A stretch of DNA of 44,459 nucleotides, from NCBI GenBank assembly GCA_903925015.1, contig CAIYDY010000017.1:1-44459 (forward strand), given 5' to 3'. Both the position numbers and the translations under genes were made by a program. Source of the stretch: an uncultured Acidobacteriia bacterium (lineage in GTDB: Bacteria; Acidobacteriota; Terriglobia; Bryobacterales; Bryobacteraceae). The notes beneath the pieces were generated by a model. It saw nothing but the letters and a program-made list of their open reading frames with translations, was not told the DNA's origin and did no database searches. Within the stretch, counting starts at the first letter, position 1. Each line of letters opens with the position of its first letter. Below, in pieces: positions 7,076 to 15,755 of this stretch.

Positions 7076-9121
7076 ATGAAACTTCTCCGTACCTCCGCAC
7101 TCCTCGCCAGCTCCCTCGCCTTCGCCCAAACCCCGGCACCGGTTGCCGCGCCGACGCCGCCACCACCCTCATTCGGATCCGTCATCCGGCCCCTGCTCCA
7201 GACCAGTTGCCAGCAGTGCCACAACGCCAAGATGAAGTCGGGGGAAGTCAACTTCGAGGTGCTGAAGTACGCCACGTCCGTTGGACCGCAAGCGGCGGTT
7301 TGGGAGAAGACAGCCTTCGTCCTCAAATCCGGCCAGATGCCGCCCCAGGGTGCGCCCGCGGCCGATGCCGATTCGGTGAAATCCGCCGTAGCGTTCCTGG
7401 AGGAGCAGCTCGCCAAGGCCAAGACCGCAGCCGCTCCGAAGGCCGATCCGCCCACCACGGAATGGCTCACGTGGCAGGGCGACGCCGAGCGCACCGGCTG
7501 GGCGCGCGCTGAAAAGACGCTCTCCAAGGACAATGTCGGCAAGCTGAACCTCCTGTGGAAGACCCAGACCGACGCTGCAGTCACACGAATCAACGGCTAT
7601 TCCACGCTGACTGACCCCCTCGTGGTGGAAAATGTCCCCACCAAGAACGGCCCGAAGAAGGTCGTGTATACAGCCAGCGGCGATGACAATATCTACGCCC
7701 TCGACGCCGATACCGGCACTATCCTCTGGGAGCGCAAATTTCCCAATCCCTCCAAACCACCGGAGGCCGCAACCGGCAACTGCCCCAACAATCTGAACGC
7801 CACCCCAACCATTGACAAAAAAACCGGCATCCTCTACGTCCTGAATACCGACGGCAAACTGCGGGGATTGGGGATCGCCGATGGTGACGACCGCATGCCG
7901 CCGACCACGCTCGTTCCCCCCTACACCCGGAACTGGAGCCTCATGCAGGCTGGCGAGTTGGTGTACGCCCAGACGTCCCGGGGCTGCGCGGGTGCCATGT
8001 CCAGCATCGTGGCGATGGATGTGAGGAACACCGCCCATCCTGTCTACCGCTTTTTCCCCTCCACGGGCAAGGGCTCGGGACCTTGGGGACGCGGCGGAAT
8101 CGTGAAAACTCCTTACGGCGTGGTCACACAGACAGCCGATGGCGTCTACGATCCCGCCAGCGGCCGTTTCGGCAACACATTTCTAGGGCTTTCCAACGAC
8201 CTTCGCCTGACCGACTCCTACACTCCGGCCAACGAGGACTATCTCAACCGCAAGGATTTCGACCTCGGAGCCTCCAGCCCCACCGTCTTCCAATACGAGA
8301 AGTGGACGTTGATCGCCGCGGCCGCCAAGGAAGGCGTTGTCTACCTGCTGGATGCTGCCGATCTAGGCGGCGCGGACCACCGCAAGCCGTTGTACGTGTC
8401 CCCCAGATACGGAAACGACGCCCTGACCTTCGGTTTTACCGGTGTCTGGGGCTCCGTCTCCACTTGGGTCGATGCCAAAGGCCAGCGATGGGTGCTGGTT
8501 CCCATGGAAGGTCCGGCGGCCAAGGACACCGTGGCGTCGTTCAAATACCAGAACGGGCCGACGGTGAACGGCAGCGTGATGGCCTTCAAGGTGCGTACGG
8601 AAAAGGGCAAACCAGTTCTCGATCCGGTGTGGATTTCCCACGATCTCGATTTGCCCGGCATGCCCGTGGCGGCAAACGGCGTGGTCTATGCCGTGGCGAC
8701 GGGTGACCGCGCCCGCGATGTGTTGCGCGGGATTCCGGGTTCAGGCCGAGGTGGTCCGGGTGCGCCAGGAGGTCCGGGGCGCGGCGGTCCGGGAGGTCCC
8801 GGTCGTGGATTCGCAGGTGGCGGCCGGGGTGGCCCGACAAATGAAGTCGCAGTGGGCGAGCCCGGAGCCGAGCGCGATGCCGCGTGGCTCAGTGCCCAGC
8901 GCGAACCCGGCGGTCAAGTCGCCGGTACCCGTTTTTCGGGCGGCATCGACCTGACACATCTGGTTCTTTCCGCCTTCGACGCCGAAACCGGCAAAGAAAT
9001 CTACAACAGCAAGGATTCCATCGACACTTGGAACCACTACGGCGGAATCGCGCTCTCTAGCGGTCGGATCTACATGACCGGCTACGACGGGCGCGTTTTC
9101 GCATTTGGGTTGCCGAAATAG
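7076..9121 (+). CDS. Secreted PQQ-type beta-propeller protein with haem c motif
   Basis: A 681-residue exported protein. A signal peptide (to FAQ, about residue 18) precedes a small cytochrome-like region with CQQCH (45-49) and SGQMPPQG, the haem-binding and axial-Met pattern of planctomycete/acidobacterial 'PSC1' cytochromes. A PQQ-like eight-bladed propeller follows (for example DDNIYALDADTGTILW). Together these suggest a periplasmic quinoprotein dehydrogenase or electron-transfer protein. A low-complexity Gly/Pro/Arg stretch interrupts the propeller near residues 555-587. An upstream in-frame TTG at 7046 is possible, but the ATG at 7076 begins the signal peptide. It lies 93 bases after the esterase and may be independently transcribed. 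Cofactor and substrate are unproven. Confidence 0.83.
   Translation: MKLLRTSALLASSLAFAQTPAPVAAPTPPPPSFGSVIRPLLQTSCQQCHNAKMKSGEVNFEVLKYATSVGPQAAVWEKTAFVLKSGQMPPQGAPAADADSVKSAVAFLEEQLAKAKTAAAPKADPPTTEWLTWQGDAERTGWARAEKTLSKDNVGKLNLLWKTQTDAAVTRINGYSTLTDPLVVENVPTKNGPKKVVYTASGDDNIYALDADTGTILWERKFPNPSKPPEAATGNCPNNLNATPTIDKKTGILYVLNTDGKLRGLGIADGDDRMPPTTLVPPYTRNWSLMQAGELVYAQTSRGCAGAMSSIVAMDVRNTAHPVYRFFPSTGKGSGPWGRGGIVKTPYGVVTQTADGVYDPASGRFGNTFLGLSNDLRLTDSYTPANEDYLNRKDFDLGASSPTVFQYEKWTLIAAAAKEGVVYLLDAADLGGADHRKPLYVSPRYGNDALTFGFTGVWGSVSTWVDAKGQRWVLVPMEGPAAKDTVASFKYQNGPTVNGSVMAFKVRTEKGKPVLDPVWISHDLDLPGMPVAANGVVYAVATGDRARDVLRGIPGSGRGGPGAPGGPGRGGPGGPGRGFAGGGRGGPTNEVAVGEPGAERDAAWLSAQREPGGQVAGTRFSGGIDLTHLVLSAFDAETGKEIYNSKDSIDTWNHYGGIALSSGRIYMTGYDGRVFAFGLPK
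8737..8835 (+). repeat. Low-complexity (G/R)GGP-encoding tract
   Basis: Irregular repeats of the codon pattern for Gly-Gly-Pro and Gly-Arg-Gly (such as GPGGPGRGG) encode a collagen-like, flexible segment inside the propeller protein. The tract is in frame, so it is a protein-level insertion rather than an intergenic repeat, and it is likely a surface loop. Confidence 0.75.
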
Positions 9122-9129
9122 CGCGCCGA

Positions 9130-9756
9130 TCAGGCCGCCACAATAATAACGTCAAGGGTGCGCGGGCCATGCACGCCCTTGACGCGCATCATCTCGATAT
9201 CCGCCGTTGCCGAAGGCCCGGCAATGGTGGTAATCGGGCTGGTGCGCCGGTCTTTTAGCCCCCGGATCGCTTCCGGAACAGTCTCGCGGATCTGACTTTC
9301 GAACACCACGCACAGATGGTAATCGGGAATCAACGAAATCGCCCGACGCCCTTCCGCGGGCGAGTGCGTCAGAATAATACTCCCTGTGAACGCAATCGCC
9401 GAGGTGCTCGAAGTCAATGCCCCCTCCGCAGCGTCCAAGGTGTCGTAATCCAGATCTCGGTCCACCGTGAAGTGGAAACCATTGGGAAGCCATTCCGACG
9501 GCAATCCCGACGGAATCACGAGCCCACGCTTCCCCCGGACGCCGAGTGCCTCGGCCACAGTGGCGGCGATCCCCGCATGATCCGTCCGGTATACGGTGGC
9601 GTTGTAATCCACCAGGCGGTCGATGAACAGGTGGATCTTGGCCTCGGGATCCAAGCCAAGCGAGGTGCAGTAGTCACGGTTCACGGGAAGTTCGGCTCCC
9701 CGGTCCTCCCCAACGGATTGGCGAATGCTCTTGAGAATGTCGGTCTTCGCGCTCAT
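9130..9756 (-). CDS. lutC: Lactate utilization protein C (LUD domain)
   Basis: A 208-residue cytoplasmic protein made of one LUD domain. SAIAFTGSIILTHSPAEGRR and ISLIPDYHLCVV followed by TTIAGPSATADIE are the characteristic LutC/YkgG signatures. In B. subtilis LutABC together oxidise L-lactate to pyruvate; LutC is the small subunit without iron-sulfur motifs. The ATG overlaps the lutB stop by 4 bases (ATGA), showing tight coupling, and it is the last gene of the operon. The longer frame to 9828 runs back into lutB and is not used. Confidence 0.92.
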   Translation of the reverse strand: MSAKTDILKSIRQSVGEDRGAELPVNRDYCTSLGLDPEAKIHLFIDRLVDYNATVYRTDHAGIAATVAEALGVRGKRGLVIPSGLPSEWLPNGFHFTVDRDLDYDTLDAAEGALTSSTSAIAFTGSIILTHSPAEGRRAISLIPDYHLCVVFESQIRETVPEAIRGLKDRRTSPITTIAGPSATADIEMMRVKGVHGPRTLDVIIVAA

Positions 9757-11147
9757 TGCTTGTTTTTCTTCCACCAGTCGCGGAACGATTCCTTGGGGAT
9801 CGCAGGCAGGTCGCGCGACGCCGACCAACCGGGCAATCCCAGCGATTCCAACGGTTTCGCGCCGATCTTGACGAGCTTCTGCGCCCCGGAAAAGCGCCCC
9901 GAGTCCGACATCGTGTACGCCGCCATCCGCATGCCGATCCGCTCCGCCGCTCCCCGGTCGCCATTTTCGACGATCCGGCTACGCAGATGGATCAAAATCT
10001 CGGGAATATTGATCTTCACCGGACACACGTCGTAGCAGGCCCCGCACAGCGACGAAGCATAGGGCAGCGACTGCGAGTGCTCCATCGACTGCAGTTGCGG
10101 CGTCAGAATCGCCCCAATCGGACCGCTGTAGATCGATCCATAGGCGTGCCCGCCCGTCTGCCGGTACACCGGACAAATATTCAGGCAGGCCGCGCACCGG
10201 ATGCAATGCAGGGTTTCGCGTGATTCCTCGTCCGCCAGAACTTTGGTGCGCCCGTTGTCCAGCAGGATGACGTGGAACTCCTTCGGCCCGTCGCCGGGAG
10301 TAACGCCCGTCCAAATCGAGTTGTACGGATTCATCCGCTCGCCCGTGGCCGAGCGTGGGAGCAACTGCAAAAATACCTCGAGGTCGTCAAACGAGGGGAC
10401 AATCTTCTCGATGCCCACCATCGTGATCATCACTTCGGGGAGGGTGACGCACATGCGCCCGTTGCCCTCGGATTCCACCACGCAGACCGAGCCTGTTTCC
10501 GCCACGGCGAAATTCGCGCCGCTGTAACCGACCTTGACCCGCAAGAAGCGTTCGCGCAGGTAGGTCCGGGCCGCGGCGGTCAAATCCTCCGGCCGGGTAC
10601 CCAAATCCGACAGGCCCATCTTCTCCATGAAAAGTGCCCGGATTTCCGCCTTGTTCTTGTGCAGCGCCGGAACCACGATGTGCGACGGCTTGTCGTGGCC
10701 CAACTGGATGATCAGATCGGCAAGATCGGTCTCCCAGGGCGTGATTCCGTTGGCTTCGAGATGCGGATTGAGCTGCGTCTCGTCCGAGGTCATGGTCTTG
10801 ACCTTGATGATTTCCTTCTGGCCGTGCGACTGGATAATCTGCGTGACGATCCTGTTGCCCTCGTCCGCATCGCGGGCCCAGTGGACTTGGCCGCCCGCCA
10901 TGGTGCACGCGGCCTCGAACTGCTCCAGATAGTTGTCCAGGTTCCGCATCACCCGGCGCTTGATCGCCCGGCCGGAGTCGCGCAACTGTTCCCAATCCGG
11001 CATCTCGCCCACCACATTGGCGCGCTTGTTGCGGATGGTCTCGGTCGCCCGCCGGACATTGGCGCGGACCTGCTTGTTGGCCAGCAGCGCATGCGCGGCT
11101 TGGCGGAAATCGGGAGCCTCGGCGGCCTCGCCTACACGGATACTCAT
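9753..11147 (-). CDS. lutB: Lactate utilization iron-sulfur protein LutB
   Basis: A 464-residue subunit of the LutABC L-lactate-oxidising complex. The N-terminal two thirds form a LUD domain (VGYSGANFAVAETGSVCVVE, then LPEVMITMVGIEKIVPS). The C-terminal part carries two ferredoxin-like 4Fe-4S motifs, CIRCAACLNICP and CGACYDVCP. The trailing RDWWKKNK segment is typical of LutB. The start is ATG at 11147, overlapping the lutA stop by 4 bases; the frame to 11387 only extends into lutA. Electrons probably pass through these clusters to the respiratory chain. Confidence 0.95.
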   Translation of the reverse strand: MSIRVGEAAEAPDFRQAAHALLANKQVRANVRRATETIRNKRANVVGEMPDWEQLRDSGRAIKRRVMRNLDNYLEQFEAACTMAGGQVHWARDADEGNRIVTQIIQSHGQKEIIKVKTMTSDETQLNPHLEANGITPWETDLADLIIQLGHDKPSHIVVPALHKNKAEIRALFMEKMGLSDLGTRPEDLTAAARTYLRERFLRVKVGYSGANFAVAETGSVCVVESEGNGRMCVTLPEVMITMVGIEKIVPSFDDLEVFLQLLPRSATGERMNPYNSIWTGVTPGDGPKEFHVILLDNGRTKVLADEESRETLHCIRCAACLNICPVYRQTGGHAYGSIYSGPIGAILTPQLQSMEHSQSLPYASSLCGACYDVCPVKINIPEILIHLRSRIVENGDRGAAERIGMRMAAYTMSDSGRFSGAQKLVKIGAKPLESLGLPGWSASRDLPAIPKESFRDWWKKNKQ

Positions 11148-11893
11148 TGGACTGCGACCTCCTGATTGGTCAAAGGTTCGCGCGCGGCCAGAATTTCGGC
11201 CAGGTGGATGCACTTCACACCGGTATCCTGGCGGCTCAGGCCCCCGCCGATGTGCATCAGGCAGGAATTGTCGCCCGCCGTGCAAATCGACGCCCCGGTG
11301 GACGTGATGGCGTTGATCTTCTCCTGCAACATGGCCGTGGAGACCTCGGCATTCTTGATGGCGAAGGTGCCGCCGAAGCCGCAGCACTGGTCGGCGGCTG
11401 GAAGCTGGACCAGATTCAACCCTTGGACCGAGTTCAGAAGCCGTTCCGGCCGGTCGCCGATATGCAACGAGCGCAGGGAGTGGCAGGAGGTATGCATCGT
11501 AACGGTGTGCGGATAGGAGGCCCCGACATCCGTAATGCCCAGTTTGTCCACCAGCAGTTCGGAAAATTCATAGATCCGGGGGAGCAGTGCCTCGATCTCC
11601 AGCTCCAACCCCGCATCCTTTGCCATCTTCGGATAGTGTTCCCGCATCATGGAAACGCACGAGGATGACGGCACGCAGATGGTTTCGGCATCCCGGAATG
11701 TTTCCACGAAATGCTTCATCACGGCGATGGCCTCGGGGCGGTACCCGGTGTTGTAGTGCATCTGGCCGCAGCAGGTTTGTGCCTCGCGGAATTCGACGGT
11801 GTGGCCGAGACGTTCCAGCACCGTGACGACGGCCTTGCCCGTCTCGGGGAAAAGCGTGTCGTTGTAGCAGGCGACGAAGAGGGAGATGAGCAT
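11144..11893 (-). CDS. lutA: Lactate utilization Fe-S oxidoreductase subunit LutA
   Basis: A 249-residue protein with two cysteine-rich (CCG-type) domains: TCCGQMHYNTG in the first half and DQCCGFGGTF in the second, as in LutA/YkgE and GlpC/HdrB-like subunits. These ligate an Fe-S cluster in the L-lactate dehydrogenase complex. The gene is first of the tightly overlapped lutABC set and lies 51 bases after the GntR regulator on the same strand, so the regulator and lut genes may be one operon. The lactate permease-like gene in this window (30003-31643) is not adjacent. Confidence 0.94.
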   Translation of the reverse strand: MLISLFVACYNDTLFPETGKAVVTVLERLGHTVEFREAQTCCGQMHYNTGYRPEAIAVMKHFVETFRDAETICVPSSSCVSMMREHYPKMAKDAGLELEIEALLPRIYEFSELLVDKLGITDVGASYPHTVTMHTSCHSLRSLHIGDRPERLLNSVQGLNLVQLPAADQCCGFGGTFAIKNAEVSTAMLQEKINAITSTGASICTAGDNSCLMHIGGGLSRQDTGVKCIHLAEILAAREPLTNQEVAVQ

Positions 11894-11944
11894 GGGGTAC
11901 GCTGTTCCGGAGCAAATCCAAGATGGATGGCCCGAAGTTCCATT

Positions 11945-12610
11945 TTACGTGGTGGAGTCGGCGGCGGTCCCCAGGAACGGCTCGTAAGAAGCGGTGACCC
12001 CGCGCTGGAAGGCCTCCCGGATCTTTTCGGCGTCGCGGCTGCGCAGCGCCTCCAGCAAAGGGCGGTGGCTGTCGACCACGTCGTGGAGCCTGTCCAAGTG
12101 TTGGGAACGCAGCACGCTAATGAACGCGAACAGCGGTGCCACCAGGTTTTCCAGCATTCCGCAGAGCGTTTCATTGCCGGAACATTCCCACACATAACGG
12201 TGGAAGTCCAAATCCGCCATCGCCGCCGCATAGTAGCCGTTGGATTCCACGCTGACGCCGAGGGCTTCCAGGCGTTTGGCCAACTCCTGAAAATGCTCGT
12301 CGGACATTCGCTGGGCCGCCGCCAGCGCGGCCGAGACCTCCAAAGTGACCCGAAGTCCCAATCTTTCCTGGATTTCCTTGGACGTGAGCGTGGTGACGGT
12401 GGTGCCGTGGTTTTCGCGCCGCGTGACCAACCCTTCATGCTCCAGACGCCGCAGCGCTTCGCGGACAGTCGCCTGGCTGACGGAAAGTTCGCGCGCAAGC
12501 ACCAACTCCCGCAGGGCGGTGCCCGCCGTGTAGCGGCCCTCGTAGATTCCCTCGCGCAACAGGAGGGCAACTTCGGAAACCCGAGAAGTCTTGTGTGCTG
12601 AATCAGCCAA
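11945..12610 (-). CDS. GntR-family transcriptional regulator, FCD (FadR) subgroup
   Basis: A 221-residue repressor-type protein. The N-terminal winged helix-turn-helix includes LARELSVSQATVREALRRLE followed by GLVTRRENHGTTV. The C-terminal FCD ligand domain has the metal/ligand residues of DLDFHRYVW and a later DSHRPLLEAL. No ATG suits the N-terminus: the frame runs upstream to 12835, but that would cover the divergent promoter. The TTG at 12610 gives the usual family length and is a best guess. It stands upstream of lutABC on the same strand and divergent from the sialic acid operon, so it may act like LutR/LldR, NanR, or both. A 12-bp palindrome 56 bases upstream is a plausible operator. 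Confidence 0.85.
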   Translation of the reverse strand: MADSAHKTSRVSEVALLLREGIYEGRYTAGTALRELVLARELSVSQATVREALRRLEHEGLVTRRENHGTTVTTLTSKEIQERLGLRVTLEVSAALAAAQRMSDEHFQELAKRLEALGVSVESNGYYAAAMADLDFHRYVWECSGNETLCGMLENLVAPLFAFISVLRSQHLDRLHDVVDSHRPLLEALRSRDAEKIREAFQRGVTASYEPFLGTAADSTT

Positions 12611-12650
12611 CGGCAGAAGGATACCACGGGGTGCGCGATTTTCGGGCCTC

Positions 12651-12677
12651 TTGACTCCCGGGAAAATTATCGATAAT
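12651..12677 (+). promoter_or_regulatory. Promoter with overlapping palindromic operator for the sialic acid operon
   Basis: TTGACT (12651-12656), a 15-base spacer and GATAAT (12672-12677) form a candidate promoter reading toward the TonB receptor gene. The -10 is the right half of a perfect 12-bp palindrome, ATTATCGATAAT (12666-12677). The left half gives GATAAT on the other strand, a possible -10 for the regulator-lut operon. A protein bound here would block both directions. The site is seen directly; its use is inferred. Confidence 0.5.
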
Positions 12678-12731
12678 GTGTTTGTCGGGCCCCGATGCGT
12701 GCCCACCCGTCTCCAAGAAAGGGAGCTGACC

Positions 12732-15700
12732 ATGCGGATCACTTCTCCAAACATTCTCCGGACCATCGCAGTACTGTCGCTGGCCGCGTTTGCCGCCTTT
12801 CCGTCCCACGCCCAACTCGGGGGTGGCTCGATCATAGGCTTTGTCCACGACCCCAGCGGTGCCGCCGTTCCAGCCGTTCACGTCACAGCCCGCAACCAGG
12901 ACACAAACGAACAGAGGGCCGTTTCCACCAACGGCGAAGGCTACTACGAATTCCCGCTGCTCACCGCAGGCCGCTACCAGGTCACCGTGGAGGCCACTGG
13001 CTTTAAGAAGGTGGAAGGCGAAGTCTTCACCCTCAACACCGGCACGCGCCCCCGCATTGACCTGACGCTGGTCCTGGGCGATGTGAGCGAAAAGATCGAG
13101 GTGGACGCCACCGCTCCGCAGATCAACACGTCGACGACCGATCTCGGCGTCGTCATCACCCGCGAGCGCGTCGACGAACTGCCCCTCAATGGACGCAACT
13201 TCCAGGAATTGGTCGGTCTCCAGGCGGGCGTGAACGTCGCGCCATCGAGTTCGGCCGGAGCCCGCGGCGGCATCTCGTTCCACGGATCTTCCGCGCTCGG
13301 CACCAGCTTCCTGATGGACGGCGTGGACATGTCGTTCGGAGAAGTGAACGGTGCCGCCAGCATGCAGTCGGCGGGCGGGGGCGGAACGCTGTTGAACACC
13401 ATCAGCGTGGAGGCAATCCAGGAATTCAAATCCACGTCGAGCGCCGCTTCGGCCGAATACGGTAGATCCGGTGGCGGCGTCCTCAATGTGACCACGCGCT
13501 CGGGCTCGAACCGCTTCCACGGGGCGCTGTTCGAATTCTTCCGCAACGACAAGCTGAACGCAGCCGACTTTTTCTCCAACGCCAACCGGATCGCCAAATC
13601 GACGCTCCGCTTCAACCAGTTCGGCGGCAACATCGGCGGCCCGATCCGGCGCGACAAACTGTTCTTTTTCTTCAACTACGAGGGTGCCGCCGTCCGACGC
13701 CAGGCGCTCGTGAGCGGCAATGTGCCCACGCCCGCGTTGCTCAACCAGCTTGCCCCGGCCATCCGCTCCACCATGGAGCTGGTGATGCCGACCACCTTCA
13801 ACCCCACCAACAACCCTCTCATCGGCTTCCACACCCGCAGCGACAACGCCTCAAACGACGAACACACCTTTCTTACACGGGTCGACTGGCTCGTCTCCAG
13901 CCGCCAACGCCTCGCCGTCCGCGATAGCTACAACGACCAAAAGTACACCACCCCGAACCTGCAGCCCAAGTTCCCCACCGCCTACCCGCTGAAGCTCAAC
14001 AACGCGGTCATCGAGCACACCCTGAACCTCGGAGCTGCGACTCTGAACGAGTTGCGCATCGGCTTCAACCGCGTCGATCTCTACCGCCAGCCCCTGGGCT
14101 ACCAGCAAATTCCGGCCTACATCACGGTCCAGGGCATCAGCGCGTCGTTCTCCAACTTCATCCACTTCCTACCTACCACCTACTCGCTCAGCGACAACTT
14201 CACCATGATCCGGGGGCGCCATTCCATCAAGATGGGTTTGGACCAGCGCGAGGTCCGCAGCGTCCGGTACCAAGGCGGTCCGCCATCGTACGCGTACACC
14301 ACCACCACCGACATCATCAACCAGAACCCGGCAACCGTTGGTCTTTCTTTCACCACCAGCAAGGGCCTGCATACCATCAACATGGGTTACTACATTCAGG
14401 ACGAGTGGCGCCCACGGCCAAAATTGCAAATCAACGCCGGCATGCGTTACGAATACTCGCCGCCCTTCCGGGGAGGCTTCAATGTCGATAGCTCCAACCC
14501 CTACGGCACCTACAACGCGCCCAAGGCCCCGATGTTCGCTGCGGACCGCAACGATTTCGGCCCCCGCCTCGGAATCGTCTGGACCCCGGTCACCGGAACC
14601 GTGATCCGCACCGGGGGCAGCATCAGCTACCTGATGCCGCAGGCGATCCACTTCTACGACATGGCCTACATCAGCCCCTTGCTATCCGGCGTCTCCAGCT
14701 TTTCCACTACCGATGTGCCCGCGTCGTTCCTCGTCTACCCCAACGCAATTGGCTTCCAGACGCTGATCCAGAACAATCCGGCGCTACTGCCCTCCAGCAT
14801 CAAGCTCTCGCGCTCGGTGGCGGATTTCAACCGCCGCGACACCTACGTCGGCTCCTGGAACCTGACCCTCCAGCGCCAAGTGACGAAGACTCTTTCGTTC
14901 CAAGCCGCATATGCCGGACACCGGACCGTCAAGCTCATTTCCGTCCGCCCGCTGAACCTGGTGGACCCGGCCACCGGACAGCGCCCCGTCCCCTCGCTCG
15001 GGCAGATCAATTTCGAGGAGAACGCGGCCAACATCAGCTACCACTCGATGCAGCTTTCGGCCAACCAACGGCTCTGGAAGGGCCTGAATTTCGACGCCTA
15101 CTTCACCATGGCCTCGGCGCGCGGATACTACACGCCCGATGACACGATCACATTCACCGGCAGCGGCCTGCAGGACCCGCTGAACATCGCGGGCAGCAGC
15201 GGCACGGTTGAGGGCACCATCAAGCGCAATTTCCGGATGGTGTTCAGCTATGCCATCCCCGGCGGCAACAATCTGAACAACCGGGTCCTCAAAACGCTAC
15301 TCGGCGGCTGGACCTTCCGCTCCATCATCGGCGACCGTTCCGGCATCCCGATCAACATCACCTCGGGCAGCGACTTCGTCGGCAATGGACGCAGCGCGGG
15401 GCAGCGGCCGGACGTGGTTGCGGGAATCAGTCCCTATGTGGAGAACCACAACACCCTCACGTGGCTGACCGCCTCCGCCTTCAGTACCGCGGCGCTCAAG
15501 GCGCAGAAGAAGTTCGGCAACCTTGGCTTTTACGCGCTAACCGGCCCCTCGGCGTTCACGATGGACAGCGGCCTCCATAAGTCCATCATGCTCAACGAAA
15601 AGCAGCGCCTCACCATCCGGTTGGAAGCCTTCAACCCGCTCAACCATACTTTACTCAACAACCCGAACACGACGTTGAACAGCGCCAACTTCGGCCTGAT

Positions 15701-15755
15701 CACCAGCGCCCAATCCCCGAGGCTCTTCCAGGTAGCATTGAAATATGCCTTTTAA
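12732..15755 (+). CDS. TonB-dependent outer-membrane receptor, OAR-like, for the sialic acid locus
   Basis: A 1007-residue outer-membrane protein. It has a signal peptide (to SHA/Q, about residue 29), a carboxypeptidase-regulatory-like domain (about 35-115, SIIGFVHDPSGAAVPAVHV), a plug domain (RVDELPLNGRNFQELVGL through GGGVLNVTTRSGSNRFHG) and a large beta-barrel ending in an aromatic residue (LKYAF), as barrel proteins do. This architecture is the acidobacterial counterpart of SusC-like receptors. Because sialidase, lyase and transporter genes follow in overlap, the substrate is inferred to be sialic acid or sialoglycans. The ATG at 12732 is preceded by AAAGGGAG at good spacing. The stop overlaps the sialidase start by 11 bases. 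Confidence 0.92.
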   Translation: MRITSPNILRTIAVLSLAAFAAFPSHAQLGGGSIIGFVHDPSGAAVPAVHVTARNQDTNEQRAVSTNGEGYYEFPLLTAGRYQVTVEATGFKKVEGEVFTLNTGTRPRIDLTLVLGDVSEKIEVDATAPQINTSTTDLGVVITRERVDELPLNGRNFQELVGLQAGVNVAPSSSAGARGGISFHGSSALGTSFLMDGVDMSFGEVNGAASMQSAGGGGTLLNTISVEAIQEFKSTSSAASAEYGRSGGGVLNVTTRSGSNRFHGALFEFFRNDKLNAADFFSNANRIAKSTLRFNQFGGNIGGPIRRDKLFFFFNYEGAAVRRQALVSGNVPTPALLNQLAPAIRSTMELVMPTTFNPTNNPLIGFHTRSDNASNDEHTFLTRVDWLVSSRQRLAVRDSYNDQKYTTPNLQPKFPTAYPLKLNNAVIEHTLNLGAATLNELRIGFNRVDLYRQPLGYQQIPAYITVQGISASFSNFIHFLPTTYSLSDNFTMIRGRHSIKMGLDQREVRSVRYQGGPPSYAYTTTTDIINQNPATVGLSFTTSKGLHTINMGYYIQDEWRPRPKLQINAGMRYEYSPPFRGGFNVDSSNPYGTYNAPKAPMFAADRNDFGPRLGIVWTPVTGTVIRTGGSISYLMPQAIHFYDMAYISPLLSGVSSFSTTDVPASFLVYPNAIGFQTLIQNNPALLPSSIKLSRSVADFNRRDTYVGSWNLTLQRQVTKTLSFQAAYAGHRTVKLISVRPLNLVDPATGQRPVPSLGQINFEENAANISYHSMQLSANQRLWKGLNFDAYFTMASARGYYTPDDTITFTGSGLQDPLNIAGSSGTVEGTIKRNFRMVFSYAIPGGNNLNNRVLKTLLGGWTFRSIIGDRSGIPINITSGSDFVGNGRSAGQRPDVVAGISPYVENHNTLTWLTASAFSTAALKAQKKFGNLGFYALTGPSAFTMDSGLHKSIMLNEKQRLTIRLEAFNPLNHTLLNNPNTTLNSANFGLITSAQSPRLFQVALKYAF

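Noticed and set aside
12610-12835. N-terminal extension of the GntR regulator to 12835
   Set aside because: It would cross the divergent promoter and the start of the TonB receptor gene and exceeds normal family length.
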